Origin: Saccoglossus kowalevskii
Lineage: Eukaryota; Hemichordata; Enteropneusta; Harrimaniidae
Assembly: GCF_000003605.2 (NCBI RefSeq)
Contig: NW_003139817.1
Location: 55,881 to 119,880, forward strand
Length of the DNA: 64,000 nucleotides
Direction of reading: 5' to 3'
The position numbers and the translations under genes are program-made. The notes under the pieces are model-generated. The model made no database searches and was not told the origin of the DNA. It worked only from the letters and a program-made list of their open reading frames with translations. Shown piece after piece: positions 26,534 to 37,276 of the stretch; within the stretch, counting starts at the first letter, position 1, and each line of letters starts with the position of its first letter.

Positions 26534-28932
26534 CAAATTAATGTATACATACAACACAAGAAAACATAAGACAAGACAACACAGCGCAAATTCAATTTCA
26601 GATTTGATATTCAAGATGGAGGATATTTTCATCTATGTAAGAAATTCGCCTTCTATGAATAAAATATTCAGCGAAAAATTAAATAATAATTGCCTAATAT
26701 ATATTATGCGGGACACCAAGATGTAGGTATGAACGTTTTCTCAGAAACATCTGATCATACCTGGGTTGTATGTTTGGGGTTTAATTATGTGAACCGAAGG
26801 TTGAATAAATAGTGTGCTAATTTTAACCTATATTAGTATATTGTATATTGACACTATACCATTCCACAGGTCTCATGTCTGCCTGTCTTGTTTTAACATT
26901 TTATTCATCACAGTTCACATGTCATATTCATGATTGAATAAATCAAAATTACATATTCCCATGCAAAATTCAAGGTTAACAACTTATATATAAATAAACT
27001 TTAATATAAAAAAAATGAATTTAAATATGTAGCAAGCGATCGATAACCATATGTGATTGAAGCATAAAGCACGTTTCACATAGCATAATATTTCTGTAAA
27101 GAAACAGAGAATGTTTAGTGTTAGTAAAATATTGCAGTGTTTGGCCATTGTCACTATTCTTAGTTATTAATATTGCAATAATTTTGTTAATAATAAGTTC
27201 ACACTGTAGACTAATTTGTACACATTGTTAGGGCATTATTTAGTCCACTGACAGTCCGACGATCAGACTGAATGCAAAATGATGGAGAATCGTATCTACG
27301 TCTTACGGAATTGATTTGTGATCGCGGTTTCATTTCATTCTCTATCTCAACAGAGATAATAGATACTGAAACGATTAAATTTGTATTAAAACGGATTACA
27401 TTTTGTTCATGCTAGACTTTTAAGATATATAAATAGAAAGATTAATCACTGATTACACAAGAAAACACATTTTTTACTACTCTTCTATCTGTCGGTCGTT
27501 AATGACAAAGATGAAACCACGGCACAACATTGGTGAATTCAGTAATCACACGCACAGCCCCAGGGACCGAACGTACTAAGCTTTTAGTACTAAGTATTTG
27601 CAAAGATGTAATCTCAAAAGGTGTAGTAGGGTCGTCGAGCAGCCTCCATTTCGACGAAAATAGTATACCAGCTAAAGAGCGATTATTCCGCTACCAAACT
27701 ATTACACGGTCAGGTTTTGACTTTCTGGTTAAATAAATTTATGAACGAGATTTATAAATCTTGAGTTTTATGATTGGTTGAGACTAGATCCATATATTTA
27801 TCACATGTAACTTGCAGTCCACTTGATCACACAGCAAAATTTGAAGTCTTATTCGACTGCCCGTCAAAACTGTTAAAACTGGATCATGGTGTGTTTCAAT
27901 ATTGCTACTAGAAATGTTCTTGAACACTTCTACAACAACTTTATAAATTGAGAGTACCTGGCACGTTCGACTGAGCGCGAGTAATGAAGCAGAAAACGAC
28001 CGTTTGCGGGGGTTTGAAATTGAACAGCACAAACTGCCGCTGCTGGCATATTTGAAATGAAATGTTATAACTTAGAATCCCCTTCCATTTAGACATGTCT
28101 TCAGTAAGGTAAAACTAACGACGGTCTAAAGCGAATAATTAATCGCACAGGCATATTCAAACTGTCACTGTTATTTTATTTAAATCTAATTTAACACTCT
28201 CTTCAGAGTGTCGTAGACAGTCATGATCAACAGCATTGCATTTTTCGTTCGAACGCATACACTATCATCGTTTCCCACAACTAGGAAGTGTTCCACAAAC
28301 TTCGACCTTAAAAGAGCGACCGTCACTGACGTCGTTTAAAGTGCGCTTACAGTACACGTATTAAAGGTCTGCGTATAAGTAATTTATTACACCCGTCTGA
28401 GGGTGTCATAGGCGACACAGGCGACGGTGTCATCTAGTTTTTCAAAGATAACAAATTCTGCTGTGAAATCATCTGTATATGTCCTTGAAATGACTAAGAA
28501 TGATGATGAGGAGATTACTACATTCCCCGTGATATCACGCCGTTTTAACAAGATCACTCGTAAAGACGACGTGATATTACGTGATTGTTGTAATCTAAAT
28601 TATATGTTATATGGCATGTATTGTATCTTATCAACTAAGTTCGATACTTTATACGATGCACGGAATTAACATAAGCATAGATACCATTAAAACAATTAGC
28701 GATTACTTTTCTCAACATCAACTCGCGTGGGGTTGAGTGAACGGAAAGCGTTTTCTTCGAGATGGACAAGTGGCGTGTGGATATTGTGTTCGAATATCAT
28801 GTTATCTATTTGAGTATGTAAAATTTAATAGATGCCAATATTGGTCATGTGATTAATTGTTCGGGCTTTTCTTGGCCTCTTGACATTCAGTTCCATTAGA
28901 AAAGAGTGTAGTTAAATTGACCGGTTAAGTAA

Positions 28933-29700
28933 GATTATTGGAAACAATGAGGGCCAATATATCATCATTTCGAACATTTCAGATGTGATATCCCTTCTTA
29001 GATACAATGAGGGTTAATATGTCATCCTTTCGAACATTTCAGATATGATATCCTCTCTTGGATACAATGAGAGTCAATATGTCATAATTTCGAACATTTC
29101 AGATGCGATATCCTTTCTTGGATACAATGAGGGTCAATATATCATCATTTCGAAAATTTCAGATATGATATCCTCTCTTGAATGCAATGAGGGTCAAAAT
29201 ATCATCATTTCGAACATTTCAGATACGATATCTTTTCTTGGATACAATGAGAATCAATATATCATCATTTCGAACATTTCAGATGTGATATAATTTCTAG
29301 GACATAATGAGGGTCAATATATCATCATTTCGAACATTTCAGATGTGATATCCCTTCTTGGATACAATGAGGGTCAATATATCATCATTTCGAACATTTC
29401 AGATGTGATATCCCTTATTGAATACAATGAAGGTCAATATATCATCATTTCGAACATTTCAGATGTGATATCCTTTCTTGGATACAATGAGGGTCAATAT
29501 GTCATCATTTCGAACATTTCAGATGTGATATCCTTTCTTGGATACAATGAGGGTCAATATGTCATCATTTCGAACATTTCAGATGTGATATCCCTTATTG
29601 GATACTATGAAAGTCAATATGTCACCATTTCGAACATTTCAGATGTGATACATTTACTTGGTGGTAATGAGAGTCAATGAGAATCAATGTGTCATTATCA
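28933..29700. repeat. 60-bp minisatellite, about 12.6 units
   Basis: Units start at 28981 and then every 60 bp to 29641, with a partial unit before the first. Shared segments are GATACAATGAGGGTCAATAT, ATCATCATTTCGAACATTTC and AGATGTGATATCC. There is no insertion or deletion over eleven consecutive units, only substitutions; the last unit carries a small insertion. Because 60 is a multiple of three, one plus-strand frame stays open over long runs (29045-29293, 29345-29680) and would encode a 20-residue repeat containing YNEGQY and ISNISD. Stops occur in the unit at 28981 (TAA) and the unit at 29281 (TAA), so no continuous protein is encoded. Most likely a minisatellite; an expressed repeat exon is the weaker alternative. 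Confidence 0.9.
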
Positions 29701-32164
29701 CGAGGTGTCTGGATAGTAATTATAAGAAAGGAATTATGTATTGTAAACGAGAGATGTAATTATGTATTTATTTATTTATCATAGTGAATCACATGTTGTA
29801 AACAAGAAGATTAATTATGTATTATTATCTTAGTATTACCAGACATTCCTCGAAGGATCTATAGTCAATAGTTGAACGCATTTAAAACGACAGGTACAAA
29901 TATCTGAAAGTGGGCCGCGCTACGTGCCCCGGACTTTGCCCCTGGATTTCACTTTCACTGGATTAGTATATGAACTTATCGATGCAAATTAATAATTGAC
30001 ACAATAAACTGTTTGACGTCATGACAAACAGCGTGTTACTACGTTGTTGCTGACAAGTCAAACTGAGAAGGAATCCTGGTGCCATGGTTGCCAAGGTTTG
30101 ACATTGAAATTCATGAACTCTTGTCGCTGGTTACGCCAAATTCAATGGGCGACCAACTTCACACAGTGTTGACATAAGAACAGTGATGACATATACCAAT
30201 CATTTCTACACTCACACTAGAGGATGGATATCTTATCAAATTGTATGCCACAATATTCAAGAATACAATCGGTTAATGGTTTGACTCGAGCACTATTTGA
30301 TTATAATTAATGTATTAACATAGCGGGTGTTATGCATAATGTGGAAAATAGCGCTGACAGATTTCGTGAACAGTATTATAGCATGTGTAATCTTGAAATG
30401 TTTTTCAGGGGACGCCAGTGTCAATTCTCGAGCTAATCTGTGAAATTGGTAGCTCCTGGAATAAGTCATGCTACTGAATCCAAGGTTTTGGTAAATATGC
30501 AGCCGAACCCAATTTTAATTAACCCGACACAGAAGTCCTAAATACCGCCTGCAGTGAGTAAAGAGTACCTTCCATGTATATGCCACAGATGATCACATGT
30601 CAACGGAAAGATTGTTGTTCAAGATCATGGTGCCAATATTCAGCCTAGTGGGGTGAGGGGGGTTGGAAATACTCGAGGATATACATAGTGTTGAGACAGT
30701 ATTTGAAGTTGTACCAGAATTCCAGACTTATGATCTTGTGTTCAACTTGAACCTTGACATGTGTGAATTACAACAAAAGAACCCAGGCTTGAAACGGTTA
30801 TTTATGTATGCCCTTGATTTAGGAGAGGTATTTTTTCTGCATAGGCGTACAGAAACATAATATAAAATATGTTTTCAATTATATTGGCTGGCGATGAAAA
30901 ATTACAAAAAAACAACACTGCTTGTCATGTGATATCATAGAGCGAACTTTAGGCAAAATTTGAGTTGGTAAGTTTTTCTTAATGTCATGCCCTTCATTAA
31001 TAGTCCACCCGAGCGAGTTGTATTGGACTTGGTGAGGTTAATCCAAGTGGATGCCAGTACATGCCTGCCATGCCTCTCAAAAACACCCGACCAAGGTAGT
31101 AGCAAGGTCTATGGTTACTAGTTATAAGATCATAGTCCCATACTTCGTATACACGAACAAGTTCATTCTGACCACGGTCATCAGTTTGTTGTTAATGTTA
31201 TGCAGGAGGATGTCAGACTCACAATACCGTATCATTCTCAAAAAAACATGGCAGCTGTACGTCCATGCTCAAACAAACGAGTTGTCCATAGATAGGAAGC
31301 GTCATACAGCCCACTTGGGATTCTCCTCATTAGAACTGTTAGAATAACAATGCGAGATACAACTGAGCAAGTCAAGTACCAGGTTCATTTTGATAAGGCA
31401 TGCATACAAATTCTTTCACCGTGGCGGTACTGTCGTTGTTTCCTATGACCCACAATAAACTGTGGATGCAATGACAAAAGCCCTACTGTGTTAAGTCAGT
31501 GTTAAGTAAAGAATCGAGTGAAATATAGAAAAAGATAAACTGTGTCAATGTCAATCTGCTGAGGATGTACAAACTAAGAAAATGTCCTGACGACGACAAT
31601 GCATCCATATATACTAACACTTCACTATGCCACTAGACACACTCATGGGATAGAGTGACTTGATAGAATTAGTAGGAGAAAAAGATGTATATTTAGACTC
31701 AGATAAAGGAAATACAACAAATACTGCCAAACTGACACACCAGGCAAGCCACACCTTGGATGTCATGATATACAACTGACCATGCAGCACACTTTTTACA
31801 ACACGTGATGTTGTGATAAAGGAGGTACATGATATGGGGAAACTGGGAATCATCAAATGGTTTGGTTTATCTTACTGCATACATATAGTGCTTATTAGGC
31901 TTATAAGTTATTCATTTTGTACAGGAAGCTCAATAAGGTGATTTAAATTTGTAATGTCTGACCCAACGGAATTGTTTGCACAATTGGCTGATGGTATACG
32001 TAATTACTTGACCAAACTTCATTTAACTAAAGGGATCTGACAAATATCTTTGGCCACTTATGGGACTTTCCCAATATTGTTAGCTATTCGGACTTTGAAT
32101 AGTAGAGTAAGTTTAACAGCACAAACAAAGGGAAGTCAATTGAGATTCAAGGATGTACTGAACC
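29701..32164. other. unassigned stretch, possibly old repeats
   Basis: No supported gene. From about 30390 on, base composition is less AT-rich than the background, which fits decayed mobile-element sequence. A plus-strand frame at 30663-30860 has coding-like composition but no domain I recognise. Confidence 0.35.
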
Positions 32165-32330
32165 ACCTCTGGGGGGCTGGCGTAACGGCTAAACCCATCA
32201 AAATGCTATGTTGATTTCACCCAGCTTGAATTTCACGACTATATGGTAGGGTGAGACCAGTTTTGTGAAAAGTTTACACACTGAGGATTGCTCTGTAACC
32301 CTAGGCCTGTTAATAACAAATGTTGCATTA
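32165..32330 (+). mobile_element. tRNA-derived SINE-like sequence
   Basis: TGGCGTAACGG at 32178-32188 fits a Pol III A box, and GCTTGAATTTC at 32224-32234 resembles a degenerate B box. The starts are 46 bp apart, close to tRNA spacing. The sequence after the B box (about 32235-32330) would be the SINE body. No folded functional tRNA is apparent. It lies immediately upstream of the gypsy LTR region. Confidence 0.4.
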
Positions 32331-32485
32331 TTTATAGGGTTGGCTGGTTAGGCAGATGCCTCTGATCTTGGAACGGTGTTCTCACAATATTATGATGATT
32401 TTGCATTTCCAGTTGCATATGCTGGATGAAAGGTGGACCATGCATAGTGTCGCATACGACTTGTTTACCACTTCCGTGTGACTGA

Positions 32486-32498
32486 GAATGTTCTAGAA
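32486..32498. promoter_or_regulatory. heat-shock element 1
   Basis: GAATGTTCTAGAA is a perfect three-unit GAANNTTCNNGAA site for heat-shock factor. It lies about 155 bp upstream of the LTR TATA box. Confidence 0.6.
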
Positions 32499-32577
32499 CC
32501 GTACTGTGTCTGGGTGGAATTTTTAGAAGTTGGTTGAATAGGTAATAGGACACTGTAGAAGGCAATAGAAGGTAATG

Positions 32578-32590
32578 GAACATTCTAGAA
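32578..32590. promoter_or_regulatory. heat-shock element 2
   Basis: GAACATTCTAGAA is a second perfect three-unit GAANNTTCNNGAA site, 63 bp upstream of the LTR TATA box. It shares TTCTAGAA with the first, so the pair may have arisen by duplication. Confidence 0.6.
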
Positions 32591-32653
32591 ATTTGTAGTA
32601 AGTTCCAGACTCATTATGTATGCTGATGTAATGGTCTATTTATAGACAGTGTG

Positions 32654-32663
32654 GGTATATATA
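32654..32663 (+). promoter_or_regulatory. LTR TATA box
   Basis: TATATATAGG followed by GGGAGTTGTTCAGCACT fits a Pol II core promoter. Transcription would start about 25-30 bp downstream, defining the U3/R boundary. Confidence 0.55.
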
Positions 32664-32944
32664 GGGGAGTTGTTCAGCACTGAGATCAGATCGGAGATCT
32701 CATTGAATTGTATTGGAGTTTAAGTATCTAGTTATTGGAGTAGTGGAGTTTTACCGCGTTATTGTACTTGATGTTTGCAGAGTATAATAATACCAGTACC
32801 AGTTGAAACCTCATTTGTTGGCTCCGTGTTCGTATTTTATCATCGCCGCCAGGGACGTCTTTTTGTTACTGTTGCCATTTTGGTATTTGAACCATCACAA
32901 CTGTACTATACCAATTACGGTAATATTACGTTGCGTGTGACATC

Positions 32945-32961
32945 TGGGGGCTCGTCCGGGA
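32945..32961 (+). promoter_or_regulatory. tRNA-Pro primer-binding site
   Basis: TGGGGGCTCGTCCGGGA is complementary to the 3' end of tRNA-Pro over 17 bases. It begins 2 bp after the LTR terminal CA, which fixes the LTR end at 32942. It lies 25 bp upstream of the gag ATG. Confidence 0.8.
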
Positions 32962-32986
32962 ACAGTGAAGACATATAGAAGACAAC

Positions 32987-33283
32987 ATGGCCAGCGAGAT
33001 AAAAGATATGTCGAAACAAGAGTTGATGGAATGGGCGGATGAACTGGGAATGACTGGAGAAGACAAAAGGAAATTTATTTTGGAGCAATTGAGTTCTCAG
33101 CGGGCTGACAGACAAGCGGCAAGGGAAGAGAGAAAGGCAAAAATGGAAAAGGAAATAGAAGTAGAGGTGAGGAAAATGAAGATTGAGGAAGAAAGGAAAA
33201 GTACGTCTGGAAGCGGAAGCAAAACAGCGAAGAAAAAGAAAGGGAGATTGAGGAAAGAAAGAAAGTTACGGCTGGAAGCGGAA
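32987..33283 (+). pseudogene. gag N-terminal fragment (Ty3/gypsy)
   Basis: The ATG at 32987 opens 99 codons that run into the assembly gap. The product begins with a short helical segment (residues 1-40, ELMEWADELGMTGEDKRKF), followed by a highly charged Lys/Glu/Arg coiled-coil-like stretch. This is the typical start of gag in invertebrate Ty3/gypsy elements. The frame is intact up to the gap, but the downstream pol is broken, so the element is called a pseudogene. The open frame on the opposite strand is a shadow. Confidence 0.7.
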
Positions 33284-33397
33284 NNNNNNNNNNNNNNNNN
33301 NNNNNNNNNNNNNNNNNNNNNNNNNNNNNNNNNNNNNNNNNNNNNNNNNNNNNNNNNNNNNNNNNNNNNNNNNNNNNNNNNNNNNNNNNNNNNNNNN
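33284..33397. other. assembly gap (Ns)
   Basis: A run of 114 N inside the retrotransposon. The left edge is early gag and the right edge is the upstream part of RT. In an intact element these are normally more than 1 kb apart, so either the true gap is larger than shown or the copy carries an internal deletion. Confidence 0.98.
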
Positions 33398-33930
33398 CTG
33401 ACAAATGATACACCAATACGATTAAGCCATACTCATTACCATATGCAATAAGGGAGAACCTTAGGCAAGATATGAAGATATGTTAAAAATGGGAGTATCA
33501 GGAAGTCCACATCACCCTATGCCTCACCGGTGGTGATTGTAAAGAAGCAAGGATGGATTGAATCGCATATGTGTAGATTATAGGAAATTAAATAAGGTCA
33601 CTGTTAACCGACCTTGAGCCAATGGTAACAACAGGGGATATATTTCAGAGGTACATAATAGTAAGTTCTGTCAAAAATTGATTTAAGTAAGGGTTATTGG
33701 CAGATACCAGTAGCTGAAGAAGATATACCAAAGACAGCACTTTGTTACTCCCGATGGAGCTTATGAATTTTTAAGGATGCCATTTGGAATGAAGAATTCG
33801 GGAGCTACTCAATGGTGCGGGGAGTCAGAAAATTATTGTCAGGTAGGAGGGGGTTGGAAGCTATATAGATGACCTGATAGTTTATTCAAGCTGATGGGAT
33901 GAGCATGTGCAAGTATTATCTGAAACATGG
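33398..33930 (+). pseudogene. Ty3/gypsy reverse transcriptase remnant
   Basis: Recognisable RT segments appear in shifting frames: LTNDTPIRLS at the start, then RKSTSPYASPVVIVKK, SKIDLSKGYWQIPVAEEDIP, a PFGMKNSGAT-like stretch, and the catalytic YIDD at 33862-33873 followed by LIVYS. Multiple stops and frameshifts separate them. The catalytic aspartates of the YIDD box survive at nucleotide level. Homology fades after about 33930, before RNase H. Confidence 0.85.
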
Positions 33931-34964
33931 TATCATGACATCGGACATGCATTTGCATGTCGGGGGACACTTAGAAAAAAAACAATCTTCAATTGAGGAA
34001 TTCATTACATTCATTTATATACACAGTCATGGTGAACTGATATGATGCTGCTCACCTTTAATTTGTGTATTTTGCCAGAAATATATTGTGAAATGTGACA
34101 ATATTTTACCTACGTACATAGATTATCCAATAATGGTCAGATACGTCACACTGTTTCTAAGGATTTCAACATTTGACCATTCACCCTATTAGTCAAATGG
34201 CAGCTAAATATAAAAAAAACTAATAAGCGAATTGCATATCCTTTAAGTAATTAGGATCTACTCTGTCAAAAGCACACAAATACACTATTTCAGGTTACGC
34301 TTTGTAGTTCTAGAGAAGAAGATCGTTCTGACTATCGTATTCTCCACTTACTTATTTAATGTATAATATGGCCAAATTAATTATTCAACCAGCTGGTAAT
34401 TAGGATATGCATTACGTCACATGCATAAGTATATACAATTGACAGAAAACGAGGTATAATAATAACTAATCTTAACAAAAGCAATAGGCTCGCCAGATTG
34501 CCGCAAGCATACTAAACAATAATCAGTGTATTGGAATTATTATATAATACTGTCAGCAATATAATTTACCGTAAGTGGATACGATCGCCGTACTGCTACG
34601 TTAAATACTCTTGATATTCCCGTGATAACCTTATACTATAAAATATGTATATAATAATATATTACCAAGACAAATAGATAATAGAAATTCAAAATGAGTT
34701 AATGGAGAGAAATGTTGTAGTATTGTTGATTGTGTTTTTGTGTAACATTATGATCCACACAATTGTTACCCCGCCCCCGCATATTGGTTTCCACATCACA
34801 ATTACATCCAGTTGCTTTTCGGGTGCATTCACTGTGGATATATTAATAATATTAGATGCATGCAATAAATACAGTGGCTTCTTTGGCATAAATTCGAGCT
34901 GCTTCAACTGCGAAAAACATGGGTTTAACCCTAAAGTCAGTCAGACGCACCATAATAGACCCAC
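33931..34964. other. non-coding stretch
   Basis: AT-rich with no gene recognised. Overlapping open frames on both strands at 34689-35010 are mostly shadows; the possible exon at 34965-35061 is listed separately. Confidence 0.4.
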
Positions 34965-35061
34965 CTTGGTAGGACGAGGATTTAAGTCTTCGTCGTGGAT
35001 GAGCTGTTGATAAAGTTAACATAATGCACAACAAGACACTAAATAGTACCGCTTTATGCAT
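34965..35061 (-). CDS. possible first exon of a secreted peptide precursor
   Basis: The minus-strand ATG at 35061 opens a frame whose first 20 residues (MHKAVLFSVLLCIMLTLSTA) look like a classic signal peptide, with probable cleavage before HPRRRLK. The frame remains open to 34852. A good splice donor, CCAAG|GTGGGT, lies between 34965 and 34964, so the first exon may end there after about 32 codons, shortly after the dibasic-rich RRR. If unspliced, the product is 69 residues. A neuropeptide or small secreted protein is possible, but no family is recognised and no second exon was identified. Confidence 0.3.
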
Positions 35062-36585
35062 TTGTTTGTGATGTATGAACTATATGGTGTTTGAATGTGG
35101 ATCGGCCCATCCATCTCTGGGATATAGAGAACCGAACAGTGAAATAAACAGTGTCAACAGAGGGAAGCGGACTATATGCAGACCCTACGTATGGTGTTGC
35201 TGTTGGTATATGAGATAGCATTGTCACTAGTAGCGATCATAATTTTGACTTTATATTCAATCACAGTCTATATAAACACGATTTGGTAAACAGCCGACGG
35301 ACAAAAAATAACAATAGCAATAAGAATCACGAAAGGAGCATAATACATCTTGATTTTTTGATCTTGAATTATCAATCTTAATCAGTGGTAGATGTACACA
35401 AACGACCAAAATATCCTCAGTCGGACCATAATTGGGGGTTTGGGTCTGAATCAGCGTTTGGCAACTGGAGTAGCACGCGTGAAACAATTGGTGTGAATGT
35501 AATGACTCAGAGATTGATATGGCAATTAATTTTATTTGGAAGAGTTTGCCTTTTTACTGTGGGTATGAGGTCACACAGGTGACCTGCTACTGTGGCATAT
35601 TTTCACAACAAGATTATTTTAAAGGTTGCCGTCATCGATGGATGTAGATTTAAATTGATGCATAAAGTGATTTGACACGGAGTGAAACATCATCACAGAA
35701 GGGTTAACTGAGTTTTGTTGTCTAATGATAGACAATCTTACCGAGTTCGTAATGGAATGGTGACCTTGTCGAGAACTTGGTTTTGTGTAGGCTTGACATC
35801 ATCAATCACGTGACCTAAGAGTGCACACCTTACTGTTAGAAAAACCATTATTGAGATAAAAGAGACACGATGAACGTCATATTTGACGTCACAGGCTTCT
35901 GGGAAATACAAAATGTCAATGTGTTGTAAAACTTATTTTCTCAGTTGTGCTGATTAATGGGCGAACAGGAAGTTATAATGATTTTCAAAATACGTGATGT
36001 GAATTCTTCGACGTATCAGATCTATGTTTTGTGATCCCTGTATCTTTCTCGCACTTAATCTACCATGTAGTGTAGTGAGTTGTATATTACTTTGCGTACT
36101 TATTTTACTACACAATGCAGTAAATTGGACTGAATGACTGACTGTGCTGGCGCAAATGACACAAAAGCTGTGGATTCAGTTTATACGTGTATGAAACACA
36201 TAGTGTTTGCGTACACATTGTTTTTATTGGTTGTCTGAAAAATCAGTATTAATGAAATAAACTTTTGAATTCATTATAATGTTAATAATTAAATAAAGAA
36301 CATGCACCTGACATAAAAGACGTTATTGACACACTATAAATGGTTGGAGTATATTAAAGAAAACGCATGAACTAAGTATTGGTACGTGTTTTATCGTACC
36401 TTTTATCAATTAAAATGTTTTCATTTCCTACCGAACACATAGGTCCATTTAGCTACATGTTGAGACGTTGTGAGATATTATATACAGTGCGCAGTTGTTT
36501 TTAAGCTGATAGATCTATCTTTTCTAAGCTGCAACTCGTCTTTGAAAACGCATTTTTGAAATGCATTTATCATGATGTTGGGTAG

Positions 36586-36787
36586 GTGTGCTCGGTGGTG
36601 CAGATACTGTAGCGGGAGTTAGTAATAATTCATGCCGGCGGATAGTACCATTCATTGTTACACTCGATTGGAACAGTAATACTCATACGTCATCGCCAAC
36701 CAGGGTTGCTAGGGTGTTCCTATGCGATGTTGATGTAAATAACGTGTGGGCGAACAATGTCTGTTTACCTCAATCTTTTACTGCAGG
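36586..36787 (+). other. candidate exon upstream of the GPCR
   Basis: A frame with coding-like composition and higher GC than its surroundings is open from 36576 to 36791. It ends at a good splice donor, CTGCAG|GTTAGT (36787/36788), whose intron sequence supplies the stop. A weak acceptor (GGGTAG) precedes it. Joined to the acceptor-like CTTTATACTAG at 37258, its frame would not match the GPCR frame, so it could only be a 5' untranslated exon of that gene, or part of another gene. No domain is recognised. Confidence 0.25.
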
Positions 36788-37276
36788 TTAGTATTCATCC
36801 GCGATAGCTCACTCTTAACAAATAAATAGTTCGGAAAAACAAATTATTTCACAATTTACGGCTTCGGATATCATCATCATCCCAATTTATGTAAATGAGA
36901 AGATGACTATATCAGACAGGAGCATATTCATGTCCGTTCTAAAATATAGTCTTGCCATAGCTTATCAGCTGTGAGCACAGCTAATTGAATGGAGAAATAA
37001 ATAATGGCGATATCTCGTCACGAAACGTCAGGGAAACGGAGCACGAGTGTTATCTCATCTAACAGTTAATTTTCCACAAGACATATCCACAATTCACACT
37101 CGGTTAATTCTACGTACGCGCATGTGCAGACGACAGCGTCGCTTTTCCCCTTTTCCATCAAGTTGGCTAACCCAATTTCGATGATTATAATTTCCGGCTG
37201 TTAAGTGTATAGTGGGATAGCTGTTGTCGATTGCACTCGTCGTTGGTCTTTATACTAGGAACGTCTACCAACAACT

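Larger units (their letters stand above)
20616..28932. other. mostly non-coding stretch with microsatellites
   Basis: No supported gene. Notable small items are a 21-bp period duplication of TGGACCCGGTAGCTTATAT at 23732-23771 and an 18-bp period duplication of GTTCTATGAATATTCAT near 23183-23219. A 154-codon ATG frame at 22973-23437 (+) has no recognisable domain, signal peptide or repeat, and is probably chance. Microsatellites are listed separately. Confidence 0.45.
32480..33930 (+). mobile_element. decayed Ty3/gypsy LTR retrotransposon, 5' part
   Basis: In order: LTR promoter region with two heat-shock elements and a TATA box, an LTR end in ...GTGTGACA at 32942, a primer-binding site, a gag start, an assembly gap, and RT remnants ending near 33930. 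RNase H, integrase and a 3' LTR were not found. The 5' edge of the LTR is uncertain; 32480 is the minimum needed to include the promoter elements. The coding part has many stops and frameshifts, so the copy cannot move by itself. Confidence 0.8.

Noticed and set aside
26316-26726. 136-codon frame across the pentanucleotide tract
   Set aside because: Produced by the (ATATT)n microsatellite.
33075-33416. minus-strand frame opposite gag
   Set aside because: Shadow of gag and interrupted by the N gap.
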